This document shows, in pieces, positions 42,618 to 52,294 of a stretch of DNA of 64,000 bases. The position numbers were made by a program, and so were the translations under genes. Within the stretch, counting starts at the first letter, position 1, and the number at the start of each line of letters is the position of its first letter. Source of the DNA: Cycloclasticus sp. (GTDB taxonomy: Bacteria > Pseudomonadota > Gammaproteobacteria > Methylococcales > Cycloclasticaceae); the NCBI GenBank assembly GCA_040743155.1, contig JBFLJU010000001.1, positions 2,499,314-2,563,313 of the forward strand, read 5' to 3'. The notes beneath the pieces were generated by a model, which worked only from the letters and a program-made list of their open reading frames with translations, made no database searches and had not been told where the DNA came from.

Positions 42618-43367
42618 ATGAAACAAACAAAAAAAGCACCATCAAAAGGGCTTTATTTACTACCAAATTTATTTACAACGAGCGCTTTATTCGCTGGTTT
42701 TTATGCGATTACGGGTGCTGTTAATGGTCACTTTGAAATAGCGGTTATTGCGATCTTTATTGCCATGGTGTTGGATGGCTTAGATGGTCGAGTGGCGCGA
42801 ATGACGAATACCCAAAGCGAGTTTGGCGCGCAATATGACAGTTTGGCAGACTTGGTTTCTTTTGGCGTGGCGCCTGCAGTTGTAGCGTATTCATGGGGCT
42901 TAGCATCATTGGGCAAGTTTGGTTGGATGGTCGCTTTTGTGTACGCAACTTGCGGAGCACTACGTTTGGCTCGTTTTAATGTGCAACACAATACAGCGGA
43001 TAAACGTTATTTTCAGGGTCTGGCCAGTCCCGCCGCTGCGGCGTTGGTCGCCGGTTATATTTGGCTGATGGAAGACCATCAAATTTCCGGTACGGCAGCG
43101 GTGTATGGTTTGCTGTTGGTCACTTTATTGTCTGGCTTACTCATGGTCAGTAACATTCGTTACCATAGTTTCAAAGAAATAAACTTCACGGGTAAGGTAC
43201 CATTCGTGGTGGCGGTGATTGTTATGCTGGTATTGGCGCTGGTGTACGCTGCGCCACCGTTAGTCTTATTTGTTGTTTGTTTAGCGTATGCCCTGTCAGG
43301 GATTGCCCTAACGATGAGTTTATTGCGTCGTAAAAGGCGTGACAAAAAGGCCGATAAGGCTGAATGA
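42618..43367 (+). CDS. pssA: CDP-diacylglycerol-serine O-phosphatidyltransferase
   Basis: Integral membrane enzyme of phosphatidylethanolamine synthesis, 249 aa. The CDP-alcohol phosphotransferase signature DG-x2-AR-x8-G-x3-D-x3-D is complete in DGLDGRVARMTN and FGAQYDSLADLVSFG (about residues 54-80). Several membrane helices follow and the tail is Arg/Lys-rich. It overlaps the next gene by 4 bases. Such PssA (type II) enzymes often sit downstream of ilvC in this group of bacteria. Confidence 0.94.
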   Translation: MKQTKKAPSKGLYLLPNLFTTSALFAGFYAITGAVNGHFEIAVIAIFIAMVLDGLDGRVARMTNTQSEFGAQYDSLADLVSFGVAPAVVAYSWGLASLGKFGWMVAFVYATCGALRLARFNVQHNTADKRYFQGLASPAAAALVAGYIWLMEDHQISGTAAVYGLLLVTLLSGLLMVSNIRYHSFKEINFTGKVPFVVAVIVMLVLALVYAAPPLVLFVVCLAYALSGIALTMSLLRRKRRDKKADKAE

Positions 43368-44026
43368 CGACGTCAGCTAGACAATTAGAATATCTGGATA
43401 CCTTAGGTATTCAGGTTTGGGTGGAGAGAGACAAACCAGCAGAAAGAGAGCCTGAAAACCTCAATTTGTCGACCAGTGCTGAAAGCCTTTCTGAGCTTTA
43501 CACCATAGCTGAGCAATGCCAGCGTTGCGAGGCCGCAAAAACAAGAAAACAAGTGGTGTTCAGTGACGGCCCGATGCAGGCGGATTGGCTCATCGTGGGT
43601 GATTTTCTTTCCGAACAAGATGAATCGCAAGGGCAGCCGTTTACTGATAATGCCGCCCGTTTATTATCGGAGGTGCTGTTAGCCGTTGGTGTGAATAAAC
43701 AAGCAAGGTATTTAACCACCAGTGTTAAATGCCATTCAGCAGGGGCATCCTTCGAAACGACAGAGCTAGCATCTTGCCGCCCCTACTTGTTGCGTCAAAT
43801 AGAACTAGTCAAGCCAGCGGTGATAGTTGTATTGGGCGAAAAGGCAACGCAAAGCTTGCTTAAAACACCCAAGCCATTAAGTGCGCTGTTTGGAGAAGTG
43901 CAGGAAGTCGATGATATTTCTGTTCCTATCGTAGCGACTCATCACCCGTTGCATTTACTCGCTGAGCCTTTAGCTAAAAGGCAGGTGTGGGCGGATATTC
44001 AATTAGCGAATAGTCTCATTAAGTAA
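43364..44026 (+). CDS. uracil-DNA glycosylase superfamily protein, degenerate motif
   Basis: A 220-aa protein of the family 4/5-like UDG fold. Four cysteines in family 4 order (CQRC near residue 50, then KCHS and SCRPYL near 125-140) suggest a [4Fe-4S] cluster. Motif A, normally GEAPGxxE, reads GDFLSEQDESQGQPF, and the HPS motif reads HHPLHLL. The catalytic acid is Asp rather than Glu, so uracil excision may be lost or altered. It overlaps pssA by 4 bases and precedes rimI, a pairing common in gammaproteobacteria. Confidence 0.78.
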   Translation: MTTSARQLEYLDTLGIQVWVERDKPAEREPENLNLSTSAESLSELYTIAEQCQRCEAAKTRKQVVFSDGPMQADWLIVGDFLSEQDESQGQPFTDNAARLLSEVLLAVGVNKQARYLTTSVKCHSAGASFETTELASCRPYLLRQIELVKPAVIVVLGEKATQSLLKTPKPLSALFGEVQEVDDISVPIVATHHPLHLLAEPLAKRQVWADIQLANSLIK

Positions 44027-44031
44027 CCGGC

Positions 44032-44532
44032 ATGTGGGAGAAATTAAAAACATTATTGGGCTTTGTTGAAAAGCGGGCCCTGTATGTAAGGCCGCTAACA
44101 GAGCAAGACCTTGCTGATGTTATGACCATAGAACGAAAAATGTATAGTTATCCGTGGAGTGAAGCCATTTTTAGGGATTGTATAAAGATTGGCTATTCAA
44201 ACTGGGCGCTTATAAAAGATGAGCAATTTATAGGGTACGTTATTTTATCTGTTGCGGTTGGTGAGGCGCATATTTTAAATATTTGTTTGGACCCTGCGTA
44301 TAAAGGCAAAGGCTTGGGGCGGAAGTTTCTTGAGGAAGTGTTAATCGTCGCAAAGAAAAAAAATGCTGAGAGCGTCTTTTTAGAAGTTCGCCCGTCAAAC
44401 ACCGCTGCGGTTAATTTGTATAAAAAGGCTGGTTTTAAACAGATAGGGCAACGGAAAAACTATTATCCAGCGGCAGAAGGCAAAGAAGATGCCATTGTGT
44501 TTTCGTTGGATATATCCTCTCATACGGTTTAA
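44032..44532 (+). CDS. rimI: ribosomal protein S18-alanine N-acetyltransferase RimI
   Basis: GNAT acetyltransferase, 166 aa, slightly longer than the usual 148-160 because of an N-terminal extension of about 15 residues. Family marks: RPLTEQDLADVMTIE, YSYPWSEAIFRDC, the acetyl-CoA loop LDPAYKGKGLGRKFL and FLEVRPSNTAAVNLYKKAGFKQIGQRKNYYP. It acetylates the N terminus of S18. Last gene of the pssA-udg-rimI unit. Confidence 0.92.
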   Translation: MWEKLKTLLGFVEKRALYVRPLTEQDLADVMTIERKMYSYPWSEAIFRDCIKIGYSNWALIKDEQFIGYVILSVAVGEAHILNICLDPAYKGKGLGRKFLEEVLIVAKKKNAESVFLEVRPSNTAAVNLYKKAGFKQIGQRKNYYPAAEGKEDAIVFSLDISSHTV

Positions 44533-44572
44533 AAAGAACGGCTAAGCATTATTAGCTAACTAAGGCTTGCCG

Positions 44573-44578
44573 TATAAT
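44573..44578 (+). promoter_or_regulatory. -10 element before prfC
   Basis: Consensus TATAAT 31 bases before the prfC start, with only a weak -35 (TTATTA) 18 bases upstream. It suggests prfC has its own sigma-70 promoter. Confidence 0.5.
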
Positions 44579-44609
44579 GCAAGCTCATTATTGTACCTAG
44601 TTAATCAGC

Positions 44610-46181
44610 ATGCCTAACGAATTCAAGAAACGGCGCACTTTTGCCATTATTTCCCACCCCGATGCGGGTAAAACAACGTTGACCGAAAAACTATTGTTAT
44701 TTGGCGGCGCAATTCAGGTGGCGGGCTCTGTGAAAGGCCGAAAAGCGTCACGTCACGCAACGTCCGACTGGATGGAAATGGAAAAAGAACGTGGTATTTC
44801 AATTACCACGTCGGTGATGCAATTCGAGCATAATGAAAAATTGTTGAACTTGCTGGACACACCAGGACACGAAGACTTTTCAGAAGATACTTATCGCACA
44901 CTGACCGCAGTTGACTCCGCCTTAATGGTCATCGATTGCGCCAAAGGTGTAGAGGCTAGAACCATTAAGTTGATGGAAGTTTGTCGTTTACGCGACACGC
45001 CCATTATCACCTTTATTAACAAGCTTGATCGAGAAGGCCGTGACCCACTTGAGCTGATTGACGAAGTCGAGTCTATTTTAAAGATTGAGTGCGCACCGAT
45101 GACTTGGCCAATTGGCATGGGTAAACGCTTTAAAGGTGTTTACCATATCTATAAAGATGAGGTGCACGTTTTTAGCCCAACCCACGGCGGTAAAATTGCG
45201 ACGGGAGAAATATTCAAAGGTCTGGATGACCCGAAATTAAAAGAGCTGGTCGGCGATGAAGTGGAAGACTTTTTTGAAGAGCTCGAGCTAGTTAGAGAGG
45301 CCAGTACACCGTTTGATATAGAGGCTTATTTAGCGGGTAAACAAACGCCGGTCTTTTTTGGTTCTGCGGTCAATAACTTTGGCGTTGGCGAGTTATTGGA
45401 CGCATTTGCGGAATACGCACCAGAGCCCCAATCGCGGCAAGCGGTTGAGCGAGAAGTGCTGCCTGAAGAGGATAAATTTTCAGGCTTTGTCTTTAAAGTA
45501 CAAGCGAACATGGACCCAGCACACCGAGATAGAATCGCATTTATGCGTATTTGTTCGGGTGAATATGCGCATGGCATGAAAATGAGCCATGTGCGGATCG
45601 CTAAAAACATTCAAGTAGGCCATGCCATTACCTTTCAAGCGGATAGCCGTAAAAATGTAGAGCAAGCGTTTGCCGGCGATATTATTGGCTTGCATAACCA
45701 TGGAACGATCCAAGTAGGCGATACTTTTACGCAAGGTGAAAAATTAAAATTTGGAGGCATCCCTTATTTTGCGCCAGAATTATTCCGCCGCGCAGTGTTA
45801 AAAGACCCGTTGCGCATGAAAGCGCTTCAAAAAGGCTTAACGCAATTAACCGAAGAAGGTGCTACTCAATTATTTAAACCATTAAGAAATAATGATTTGA
45901 TATTGGGTGCGGTGGGCGTGCTACAGTTTGAAGTGACAGCGCAGCGCCTTAAAAGCGAGTATAACGTTGAGTGTGTATACGATAACGCCCCCATAACAAC
46001 GGCGCGTTGGGTGAGTTGTGATGACCCGAAGAAATTTGAAGAGTTTAAAAAGAAGGCGCATGACAGCCTAGCAGAGGATGGCGGCGGTTATCTGGTATAT
46101 TTAGCAAAGACTAGGGTGAATTTGTCTTTAACGCAGGAACGCTGGCCAGACATCACTTTTAGCGCAACGCGTGAATTATAG
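44610..46181 (+). CDS. prfC: peptide chain release factor 3
   Basis: Translational GTPase that ejects RF1/RF2 from the ribosome after termination, 523 aa. G motifs: [15 protein letters not shown], the RF3-specific [25 protein letters not shown] region (split motif G2), [16 protein letters not shown] and [13 protein letters not shown]. The C-terminal domains 2 and 3 are full length ([29 protein letters not shown]). Likely monocistronic or with the following MBL gene 9 bases downstream. Confidence 0.97.
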   Translation: MPNEFKKRRTFAIISHPDAGKTTLTEKLLLFGGAIQVAGSVKGRKASRHATSDWMEMEKERGISITTSVMQFEHNEKLLNLLDTPGHEDFSEDTYRTLTAVDSALMVIDCAKGVEARTIKLMEVCRLRDTPIITFINKLDREGRDPLELIDEVESILKIECAPMTWPIGMGKRFKGVYHIYKDEVHVFSPTHGGKIATGEIFKGLDDPKLKELVGDEVEDFFEELELVREASTPFDIEAYLAGKQTPVFFGSAVNNFGVGELLDAFAEYAPEPQSRQAVEREVLPEEDKFSGFVFKVQANMDPAHRDRIAFMRICSGEYAHGMKMSHVRIAKNIQVGHAITFQADSRKNVEQAFAGDIIGLHNHGTIQVGDTFTQGEKLKFGGIPYFAPELFRRAVLKDPLRMKALQKGLTQLTEEGATQLFKPLRNNDLILGAVGVLQFEVTAQRLKSEYNVECVYDNAPITTARWVSCDDPKKFEEFKKKAHDSLAEDGGGYLVYLAKTRVNLSLTQERWPDITFSATREL

Positions 46182-46190
46182 GAGCAAGTT

Positions 46191-46895
46191 ATGACCGATA
46201 AGCAATACACAATTGATGCATTAGAACTGGGGCCAATGGAAAACTTTGTTTACTTGATCCAAGATCACGCGAGCAAAAGAGTAGCAATAGTCGACCCAGC
46301 TTGGGACGTGCCGAAAGCGATTGAGTTGGTTAACCAACGCGGCTATAAGATTACGGATATTTTATTAACCCACAGCCATCACGACCACATTAACGGTATT
46401 TCAGATGTACTGAATGAATTTGATGCAGAGCTTCATCTGCTGAAGGAAGAGGCCGATTTTTGGGGCGAGCATGACGGTACGCCGAGCTTGCACCACGGTG
46501 GCGATGAAATTATGTTGGGTAAGACACCGATTAAGATGTTGCATACACCGGGGCATACGCCAGGTTCCACCTGCTATCACGTAGATGATCAGCTGTTGAC
46601 GGGCGATACAATGTTTGTGTTTGGCTGTGGGCGTTGCGACTTTACAGGGGGCGACCCAGAGGTGATGTTTAAAACCCTAAATAAGATCCGAACGGGCTTA
46701 CCGGCATCGACTACTATTTTGCCGGGGCACAATTACGCGATTAAGAAAACATCGACCTTGCAAGAGCAAATCAAAGGCAACCCATTTTTGCAGCACCATA
46801 ATGTGCAAGATTTTATTCAATATCGAATGCATACGCCAACACGTAAAACACCTTATGAAGCAGAGCAACATGTGGCTTGTGATCATGATCACTAA
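46191..46895 (+). CDS. metallo-beta-lactamase fold hydrolase (glyoxalase II-like)
   Basis: A 234-aa cytoplasmic MBL-fold enzyme. Metal ligands: HSHHDHING (HxHxDH, about residues 62-67), HTPGHTPGS, LLTGDTMFVFGCGRCDF and ILPGHNY. The CGRCDFTGG segment and PGHTPGST pattern fit the glyoxalase II/persulfide dioxygenase group. The substrate is not certain: S-D-lactoylglutathione or a related thioester/persulfide is likely. Followed by a BFD-like ferredoxin 9 bases later. Confidence 0.88.
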   Translation: MTDKQYTIDALELGPMENFVYLIQDHASKRVAIVDPAWDVPKAIELVNQRGYKITDILLTHSHHDHINGISDVLNEFDAELHLLKEEADFWGEHDGTPSLHHGGDEIMLGKTPIKMLHTPGHTPGSTCYHVDDQLLTGDTMFVFGCGRCDFTGGDPEVMFKTLNKIRTGLPASTTILPGHNYAIKKTSTLQEQIKGNPFLQHHNVQDFIQYRMHTPTRKTPYEAEQHVACDHDH

Positions 46896-46904
46896 CGGCT
46901 ACTG

Positions 46905-47093
46905 ATGTATGACTTCCAAGACGATGACGTCATTTGTAGTTGTAAGCAGGTATCTAAGAAAAGGTTTTTAGCGCTCGTTCAACAGCAGCAACTAACAACG
47001 CTTGATTTAGTCAGAGAAAAAACAGGTATTAACGTGGCCTGTGGTATGTGTATTGTGATCGTTGAAAAGTTATTGCTGGAACACACCAGCTAA
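46905..47093 (+). CDS. BFD-like [2Fe-2S] protein
   Basis: A 62-aa protein with the bacterioferritin-associated ferredoxin fold (Fer2_BFD). The four cysteines are arranged as ICSCKQV at residues 11-13 and CGMC near 47-50, the usual CxC...CxxC spacing. It resembles Bfd in size but lies next to an MBL hydrolase, not a bacterioferritin, so its electron partner is uncertain. Its last codon overlaps the tpm 3' end on the other strand. Confidence 0.8.
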   Translation: MYDFQDDDVICSCKQVSKKRFLALVQQQQLTTLDLVREKTGINVACGMCIVIVEKLLLEHTS

Positions 47094-47746
47094 CGTTTTT
47101 CTATTACGAAGACGTGCTCAAATAATGAGCTGAGCCCTCTTTCCTTAAAGCGTTGATTTTGTTCAATAATCGATGCTGATTCCAAGCGCTTTATACGGTA
47201 ATGGCTATCTAATAAATCACTAACTTCACTGGGCGATACGGCAAAAGGTGGACCGTTCATCAATTGTTGGTCGTAATCAAAAGTAATGAGCAAGCGTTTG
47301 TGAGGGAAGCTGAAAAGTTCGTCGAGCTTTTTAACGTACAGTTTTCTCATCTCAGGTGGAAAGGCAACCAATGAGGCGCGGTCATATATCAGCGTACAAT
47401 CGGCTATATCGACTTGCTCTAGTTGAAATATGTCGCCGCAAAATATGTGTATATTTTCTGCCTGATATAAGGAAAAATGCTCTGATTGTATAATCTCCGG
47501 AGTCATACCGTTGCTAGCAAAGAAGTCCTCTACGGCTTTTTGACTCAGTTCAATACCTACTACCTTTCTGCATTGCTGGGATAACCATAATAAGTCCAAC
47601 GATTTGCCGCATAAAGGTACAAAAATAGAGTCGTTTTCTGACGCGTTAAGCGATGGCCAATGCTCTAACAAGAAAGGGTTAAGGTCTTTTTTATGAAAGC
47701 CAATTTCACCCAAAGCCCAGCGTTCGTGCCAAAACTTTTTTTTCAT
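47090..47746 (-). CDS. tpm: thiopurine S-methyltransferase
   Basis: SAM-dependent methyltransferase of the TPMT family, 218 aa. The family start KFWHERWALGEIGFHKKDLNP and motif I VPLCGKSLDLLWLS (VPLCGKS is diagnostic) are present, as are RVVGIELSQ-type motif II and YDRASLVAFPPEMR. Bacterial TPMT detoxifies metalloid oxyanions such as selenite and tellurite. It lies at the distal end of the minus-strand signalling block, 31 bases from the PAS-GGDEF-EAL stop, but likely independent in function. Confidence 0.93.
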   Translation of the reverse strand: MKKKFWHERWALGEIGFHKKDLNPFLLEHWPSLNASENDSIFVPLCGKSLDLLWLSQQCRKVVGIELSQKAVEDFFASNGMTPEIIQSEHFSLYQAENIHIFCGDIFQLEQVDIADCTLIYDRASLVAFPPEMRKLYVKKLDELFSFPHKRLLITFDYDQQLMNGPPFAVSPSEVSDLLDSHYRIKRLESASIIEQNQRFKERGLSSLFEHVFVIEKR

Positions 47747-47777
47747 ATCAATACCACCAAGTCAGTGAGCGGCTGGG

Positions 47778-49895
47778 TTACAGCCTTAAGGAGTCTAAAG
47801 GTTGTGGGGTAGAAATCCCATAGCCTTGTGCGTAGTTAACGCCCAGCGTTTTGAGTACGTCAAGAATTTCATCATTTTCAACAAACTCAGCAATGGTTTC
47901 AATGTTCATGATTTGAGCGATTTTATTAATCGAGTCGACAAAGGCTTTATCCACCTCATCGCTGACGATATTTTTTACAAAATGCCCATCAATTTTAAGG
48001 TAATCAACAGGTAGGTTTTTTAGATAACTAAAGGAAGAAAGGCCGCTACCAAAGTCATCTAGCGAGAACTTGCAATGTAGCTTTTTCATCGCGGTCATGA
48101 AGTTCAGCGCTTCTTTTATATTAGAAATAGCAGCTGTTTCGGTTATTTCAAAACAAATGTGCTTGGAAGGTGTTTTGTACTCTTCAAAAGTATCTAGCGT
48201 GGCTTGCAAGAAGTGCGGGTCACCAATGGATGTGCCCGATAGATTAATGCTAATAATGGGCAGAGGCTTGTTCTTTTTTTCTAAAACCGACAAGTAATCA
48301 CAGGCTTTGTTAAGTACCCAGCGGTCGATGCGTTGCATTAAGTGAAAGCGTTCGGCGGCTGGAATAAAACTGTTTGGCGGTATGATGCTGCCATCGTGAT
48401 CAAGCATCCGAACCAGTACTTCATAATGCGGTGTTTTTTTGCTGCCAATGCTGGCTATTTCCTGCGCATACAAGACGAAAAGGTCTTCTTCTAGCGCTAT
48501 TTGTAAACGCGAGAACCACTGCATTAACTCTTGTGGTTGAGCGCTGCCATCACCCTGTGCGTTGTGAGTATGGACTCGATTCCGTCCTGCAGATTTTGCA
48601 GCGTAACAGGCAGAGTCAGCGGCACTTAATATCTCGGCAGCACTTTGTTCTTGACCATTAATCGCTATCAATCCAATGCTAGCACCCAAAACATAGGGTT
48701 TATTATTGTGTACAAAGCGATGCTCTAAAATGCCTTGGCGCAAGGTATTGGCTATTACTAAGGCATTTTCAATAGCGCACATGGGCAGTAATGCGCAAAA
48801 TTCGTCGCCACCAATACGCGCCAAAATATCATCTTGCCGTAATTGATTTTGCAGTAGCTGGCTTATTTGGCCTAATAATTTATCACCAACACCGTGACCG
48901 CAGGTGTCATTTATCACCTTGAACTGATCAAGGTCGATGTACATCATGCAGTGAGTGTTCTGGTTCTTCTTGGCGTCAGCAAGGTGTTTTTTAAGTTGCC
49001 GCTCGAATTCACGGCGGTTGATGAGCCCTGTTAAATGGTCGTGTTTAGCCTGCCAATCTAGCTGCGCGGATACGTTGCGAGCTTGCGTAATGTCTCGGAA
49101 AATCATCACCGTACCGAGCAAAGACTCGTCTGAGTCAATAATAGGGGCGATGGATAAGTTGACCGCGTAATGGGTGTCTTGCTCGGATATAAATTGGAAG
49201 TTCTCCGAGTCAGTAAGGATCAACCGATCTTGCAGACAATTTAGCACGGGGTGTGTGGTTAAGTTTTCTTTATCTTGGCTTAGCGGGCAAACGCGATCAA
49301 TCAGCGTGCCCTGCATGCTGCTTCTTGTTAAGCCGGTGAGTTTTTCCGCGGTGTCATTGACCGTGATGATGCGACCTTCAGGGTCGGTGGTGATAACGGC
49401 GTCAGCAATAGACAACAGGGTGACACTAGCCCATTTCTTTTCACGTCGTATTTGTGCAGAAATATCGTGTAATTGATTTTCGCGTTTAACAACAGCTGAT
49501 ACATCGGTAATTTCGATTAAACAATGATAAGTGTCTTGGGGTTGTTTAAGAGGAATAATTTTAATGTTGTGAGCAACCTGTTTTCCTTGGCGGTTGTGTA
49601 ACGGTAACGAGTGTGGGCTTAGCTTGTGGGATAAAGTAGACGGTAGTCGGTAATTAAGAGCGTCATCAATAGCATTGAGTAACCGCGTTTTAGTTAGAAT
49701 CGGGAAAATAAGTTCGAAATATTCACCTTTTTTATCGTTTAGTGTAAGTCCACTGTGTTTACTAACCCAGTTGTTCCAGTGAATAAGTCGAGAGTAGTTG
49801 TCTAGAATAATAATGCCGAAACTGCAGGTATCTAGAATATCCGACTGGCTGTTAGTAACACCGGTTTCAGGGACTATGTTCTCATTGAGGTACAT
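47778..49895 (-). CDS. PAS-PAS-GGDEF-EAL cyclic-di-GMP enzyme
   Basis: A 705-aa cytoplasmic protein. Two PAS domains (about residues 20-130 and 155-275) precede GGDEF and EAL. The GGDEF site is intact (RIGGDEF) with an RxxD product-inhibition site (RQDD) five residues before it. The EAL domain keeps all catalytic residues (YEVLVRM, INLSGTS, FEITETA, DDFGSGLSSF, LKIDGHF, EFVEN, QGYG), with EVL for EAL. Both synthesis and hydrolysis are therefore possible. It is one base downstream of the cheC-like gene and is the last gene of the block apart from tpm. Confidence 0.93.
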   Translation of the reverse strand: MYLNENIVPETGVTNSQSDILDTCSFGIIILDNYSRLIHWNNWVSKHSGLTLNDKKGEYFELIFPILTKTRLLNAIDDALNYRLPSTLSHKLSPHSLPLHNRQGKQVAHNIKIIPLKQPQDTYHCLIEITDVSAVVKRENQLHDISAQIRREKKWASVTLLSIADAVITTDPEGRIITVNDTAEKLTGLTRSSMQGTLIDRVCPLSQDKENLTTHPVLNCLQDRLILTDSENFQFISEQDTHYAVNLSIAPIIDSDESLLGTVMIFRDITQARNVSAQLDWQAKHDHLTGLINRREFERQLKKHLADAKKNQNTHCMMYIDLDQFKVINDTCGHGVGDKLLGQISQLLQNQLRQDDILARIGGDEFCALLPMCAIENALVIANTLRQGILEHRFVHNNKPYVLGASIGLIAINGQEQSAAEILSAADSACYAAKSAGRNRVHTHNAQGDGSAQPQELMQWFSRLQIALEEDLFVLYAQEIASIGSKKTPHYEVLVRMLDHDGSIIPPNSFIPAAERFHLMQRIDRWVLNKACDYLSVLEKKNKPLPIISINLSGTSIGDPHFLQATLDTFEEYKTPSKHICFEITETAAISNIKEALNFMTAMKKLHCKFSLDDFGSGLSSFSYLKNLPVDYLKIDGHFVKNIVSDEVDKAFVDSINKIAQIMNIETIAEFVENDEILDVLKTLGVNYAQGYGISTPQPLDSLRL

Positions 49896-49896
49896 T

Positions 49897-50517
49897 TCAG
49901 TCTGCGATACCCAGCATCTTATTAATTTGCGCTTTTACCTTAATGATGGAGTTTATGTCCATAATGAAAGTGACGTAGCCGGTAATGTCTTGTTCGGCTA
50001 TGTTGAACGACATTCTTAATAACAGCACAAAGTTTGCATTGGATTCTTTTTCTTCGAATAACAATTCGAGTTCTTCGTGAAGGTATTCAGGTAGGGCGCT
50101 ATCTAAGTAATCATTGAATATATTAGCCAAACTGCTGATGCAAGCATTTAAGATGATATTACCAATTTCAGTGATGGCTTCTTCTTCCATCTCACTTAAT
50201 TCTTCAAGTGGTATGCTATCACCCACTACGGCACGCACCAGTGACAGACTTTTTTCTTCAGAGAAAAGCAGTAAGGCATCGCCGGAAAACTCACCACTGA
50301 AAGATTGCTTAACGCCGCAAACAGTATTAGGTGGGTTGTCATCTAGTTGAGAGGCGACCTCGCTAGAGGGGACTATTCGAATAATTGGTACGGTCAGCAG
50401 CACTTCTTGTTGCACCATGGTGCTTAATGCAGCAGCGGCAGCGCCCATACCAATATTTAATAGCTCACCTAAGGCGTCTAAGTGGATCTCATCTAGAATT
50501 GATGTATCGTTAGACAT
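49897..50517 (-). CDS. CheC-like phosphatase of CheY-P
   Basis: A 206-aa protein of the CheC/CheX/FliY phosphatase family, which dephosphorylates receiver domains. Two active-site motifs E-x2-N are found, in LDALGELLNIGMGAAA (E18, N21) and EEEAITEIGNIILNA (about residues 112-124). The EELSEMEEE region is acidic. It lies 2 bases after the single receiver gene, which is its likely substrate, though CheY at 58.6 kb is another. Two active sites suggest full phosphatase function, unlike CheX. The start and the upstream stop are nearly touching, implying coupling. Confidence 0.88.
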   Translation of the reverse strand: MSNDTSILDEIHLDALGELLNIGMGAAAAALSTMVQQEVLLTVPIIRIVPSSEVASQLDDNPPNTVCGVKQSFSGEFSGDALLLFSEEKSLSLVRAVVGDSIPLEELSEMEEEAITEIGNIILNACISSLANIFNDYLDSALPEYLHEELELLFEEKESNANFVLLLRMSFNIAEQDITGYVTFIMDINSIIKVKAQINKMLGIAD

Positions 50518-50519
50518 GA

Positions 50520-50864
50520 CTAACCAACAAATGCCGTTATTTTGTCGGCGGTGATGGGCTTAGCAATAAAATCGATTCCCAACGTTTTGGCTTGCGCTTG
50601 GATGCTGTCTTGCACATTGGCCGTTAATAAAGCCATTTTGGCCTTGGGGAATAAGGGTTTTAATTGTTCAGCCAGTTCTAGGCCGTTGATGCCAGGCATA
50701 TTGAAATCAATGGTAAATATGTCAAAGGAATTTGCAGATGCCAGTGCTAAAGCAGAAGCCCCGTCTTCAGCAGGTTCAATATTCCAGTCTGGGTGTGCAT
50801 CTTTTATGATCGTTGTGAGCATCATTCTAGACATGCGGCTGTCATCCACAATTAAAACATTCAT
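50520..50864 (-). CDS. single-domain response regulator
   Basis: CheY-like receiver, 114 aa from the ATG at 50864 (AAGGGA 7 bases upstream). Acidic pocket D7/D8 (LIVDDSR), phosphoacceptor D53 (TIDFNMPG), the Thr in LLTANV and the Lys in IAKPI are all there. It is followed by the cheC-like phosphatase and preceded by the REC-REC-GGDEF gene. Confidence 0.93.
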   Translation of the reverse strand: MNVLIVDDSRMSRMMLTTIIKDAHPDWNIEPAEDGASALALASANSFDIFTIDFNMPGINGLELAEQLKPLFPKAKMALLTANVQDSIQAQAKTLGIDFIAKPITADKITAFVG

Positions 50865-50959
50865 TAGCAATTCCCTTTATATTTAGTTATTGATTATGCT
50901 GTTAAGGATAGACTATATTTTCAAAGTTGCTGTCGTAAAAACGAAATTTTTTGAAGGCT

Positions 50960-52294
50960 CTAATTAACCCTGTTTGTTGGGTTTTCTGCCACTAAAACGA
51001 CTTGATTCCGGCCCTTTTCTTTTGCTAAATAGGTGCCAGTATCTGCACGTTCGAAAAGGCTGGCAAGGTCGTCGTCATCCTGGTCAATAAACAAACTACT
51101 GACGCCGATACTGGCAGTAACGGTTAGTTCAGCTGGTTTGCTTTGTTCAATAGCCACTCTAAGCTCCTCGGCTTTAGCTTCGGCACTAGCCAAATTGCAA
51201 TGAGGTAGAACGAGTACAAATTCTTCGCCACCAAAACGGCAGGCGATGTCTTCGTGGCGACAGCTATTGAGTATAGTGCTACCCACACTTTCTAGAACAA
51301 TATCACCGGTTGCGTGGCCTCGGGTGTCGTTAATGAGTTTAAACTTATCCAAATCAATCACTAACATGCTTAAATCATATTGGTGTCGTAGCGCTTCTTT
51401 TATGGATTTTGGTACCACTTCCATTAAGAAATGACGGTTAAAAAGTCCCGTTAGTTGGTCTTTCATGGCCATTTCCTTAAAGTGCTTTTGTTGCTCTTGA
51501 AGCTTGTCGAACAGTTTCTTGCTTGTGATGAGGTTTTTTGTTCGAACGGCCAATTCTTCTTGGATAATAGGCTTCGCAACGTAATCATTCGCGCCATTAC
51601 GCAGTAGTTCGAGTTTTTGCTGAGCATCCTCAGTGGCTGAAATGGTCAGGATAGGTATTTTCTTGTTGCTGCTGTCACTGCGGATGGTTTTAACGACATC
51701 TACCCCAGTTAACGCGCCGTTAAGAAAAATGTCGGTGAGAACTAAGTCGTACGGGTGCGTATTAAAGCTATTTAACGCCTCTTCTGCATTTGTAAAATGT
51801 GTCAAGCTGTGGCCATGTTGCTCAAGGTTCGCGATGATCAAGCTTGCTTGTGCCTGATTGTCCTCTATGTACAGGATATTGCCGCATACTTGCTCATCAT
51901 AGTCTTTAGAAAAAGCATGGTGAGTTAAGTAAAAAGAGAATGCGGATAGTGCGCTTTTGTGAAAAATTTCATTGGCACCAGCACGCAGCGCATTATTCAA
52001 TGTTGAGCTATTTTCATTGGTGGTAATCATAACAACAGGGATGCTTTGGCTGTAGCCTTCTATGCTACGAATTTGTTTGCATAAATCAGAGCCAGAGGTG
52101 TCTTCTAGTTCCATGGCAACGCAAATTAAGTCAAATGCTGAGTGTTCGATGAGTTGCTTAGCATCGGCACCTGTTTTTACAAAAATAGCGTGGCAGTTGT
52201 GCTCTTCAAGGCACTGCTGAATCACTAACTGATAGACATTAGATGGCTCGACAACAAGAACTTTGTTTTTTTGCGTGGGTATTGGCTTATTCAA
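50960..52294 (-). CDS. REC-REC-GGDEF response regulator (diguanylate cyclase)
   Basis: A 444-aa protein. REC1 (residues 10-125) seems degenerate: the phosphoacceptor region reads LICVAMELED, with Ala where Asp is expected. REC2 (about 138-255) has its Asp in LVLTDIFLNG, Thr in LTISAT and Lys in VAKPI, so it can be phosphorylated. The GGDEF domain (about 280-440) has an intact active site CRFGGEEF and an RxxD inhibition site (RHED). The layout resembles PleD of Caulobacter. Overlaps the 3' end of the chemoreceptor gene by 8 bases. Confidence 0.92.
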   Translation of the reverse strand: MNKPIPTQKNKVLVVEPSNVYQLVIQQCLEEHNCHAIFVKTGADAKQLIEHSAFDLICVAMELEDTSGSDLCKQIRSIEGYSQSIPVVMITTNENSSTLNNALRAGANEIFHKSALSAFSFYLTHHAFSKDYDEQVCGNILYIEDNQAQASLIIANLEQHGHSLTHFTNAEEALNSFNTHPYDLVLTDIFLNGALTGVDVVKTIRSDSSNKKIPILTISATEDAQQKLELLRNGANDYVAKPIIQEELAVRTKNLITSKKLFDKLQEQQKHFKEMAMKDQLTGLFNRHFLMEVVPKSIKEALRHQYDLSMLVIDLDKFKLINDTRGHATGDIVLESVGSTILNSCRHEDIACRFGGEEFVLVLPHCNLASAEAKAEELRVAIEQSKPAELTVTASIGVSSLFIDQDDDDLASLFERADTGTYLAKEKGRNQVVLVAENPTNRVN

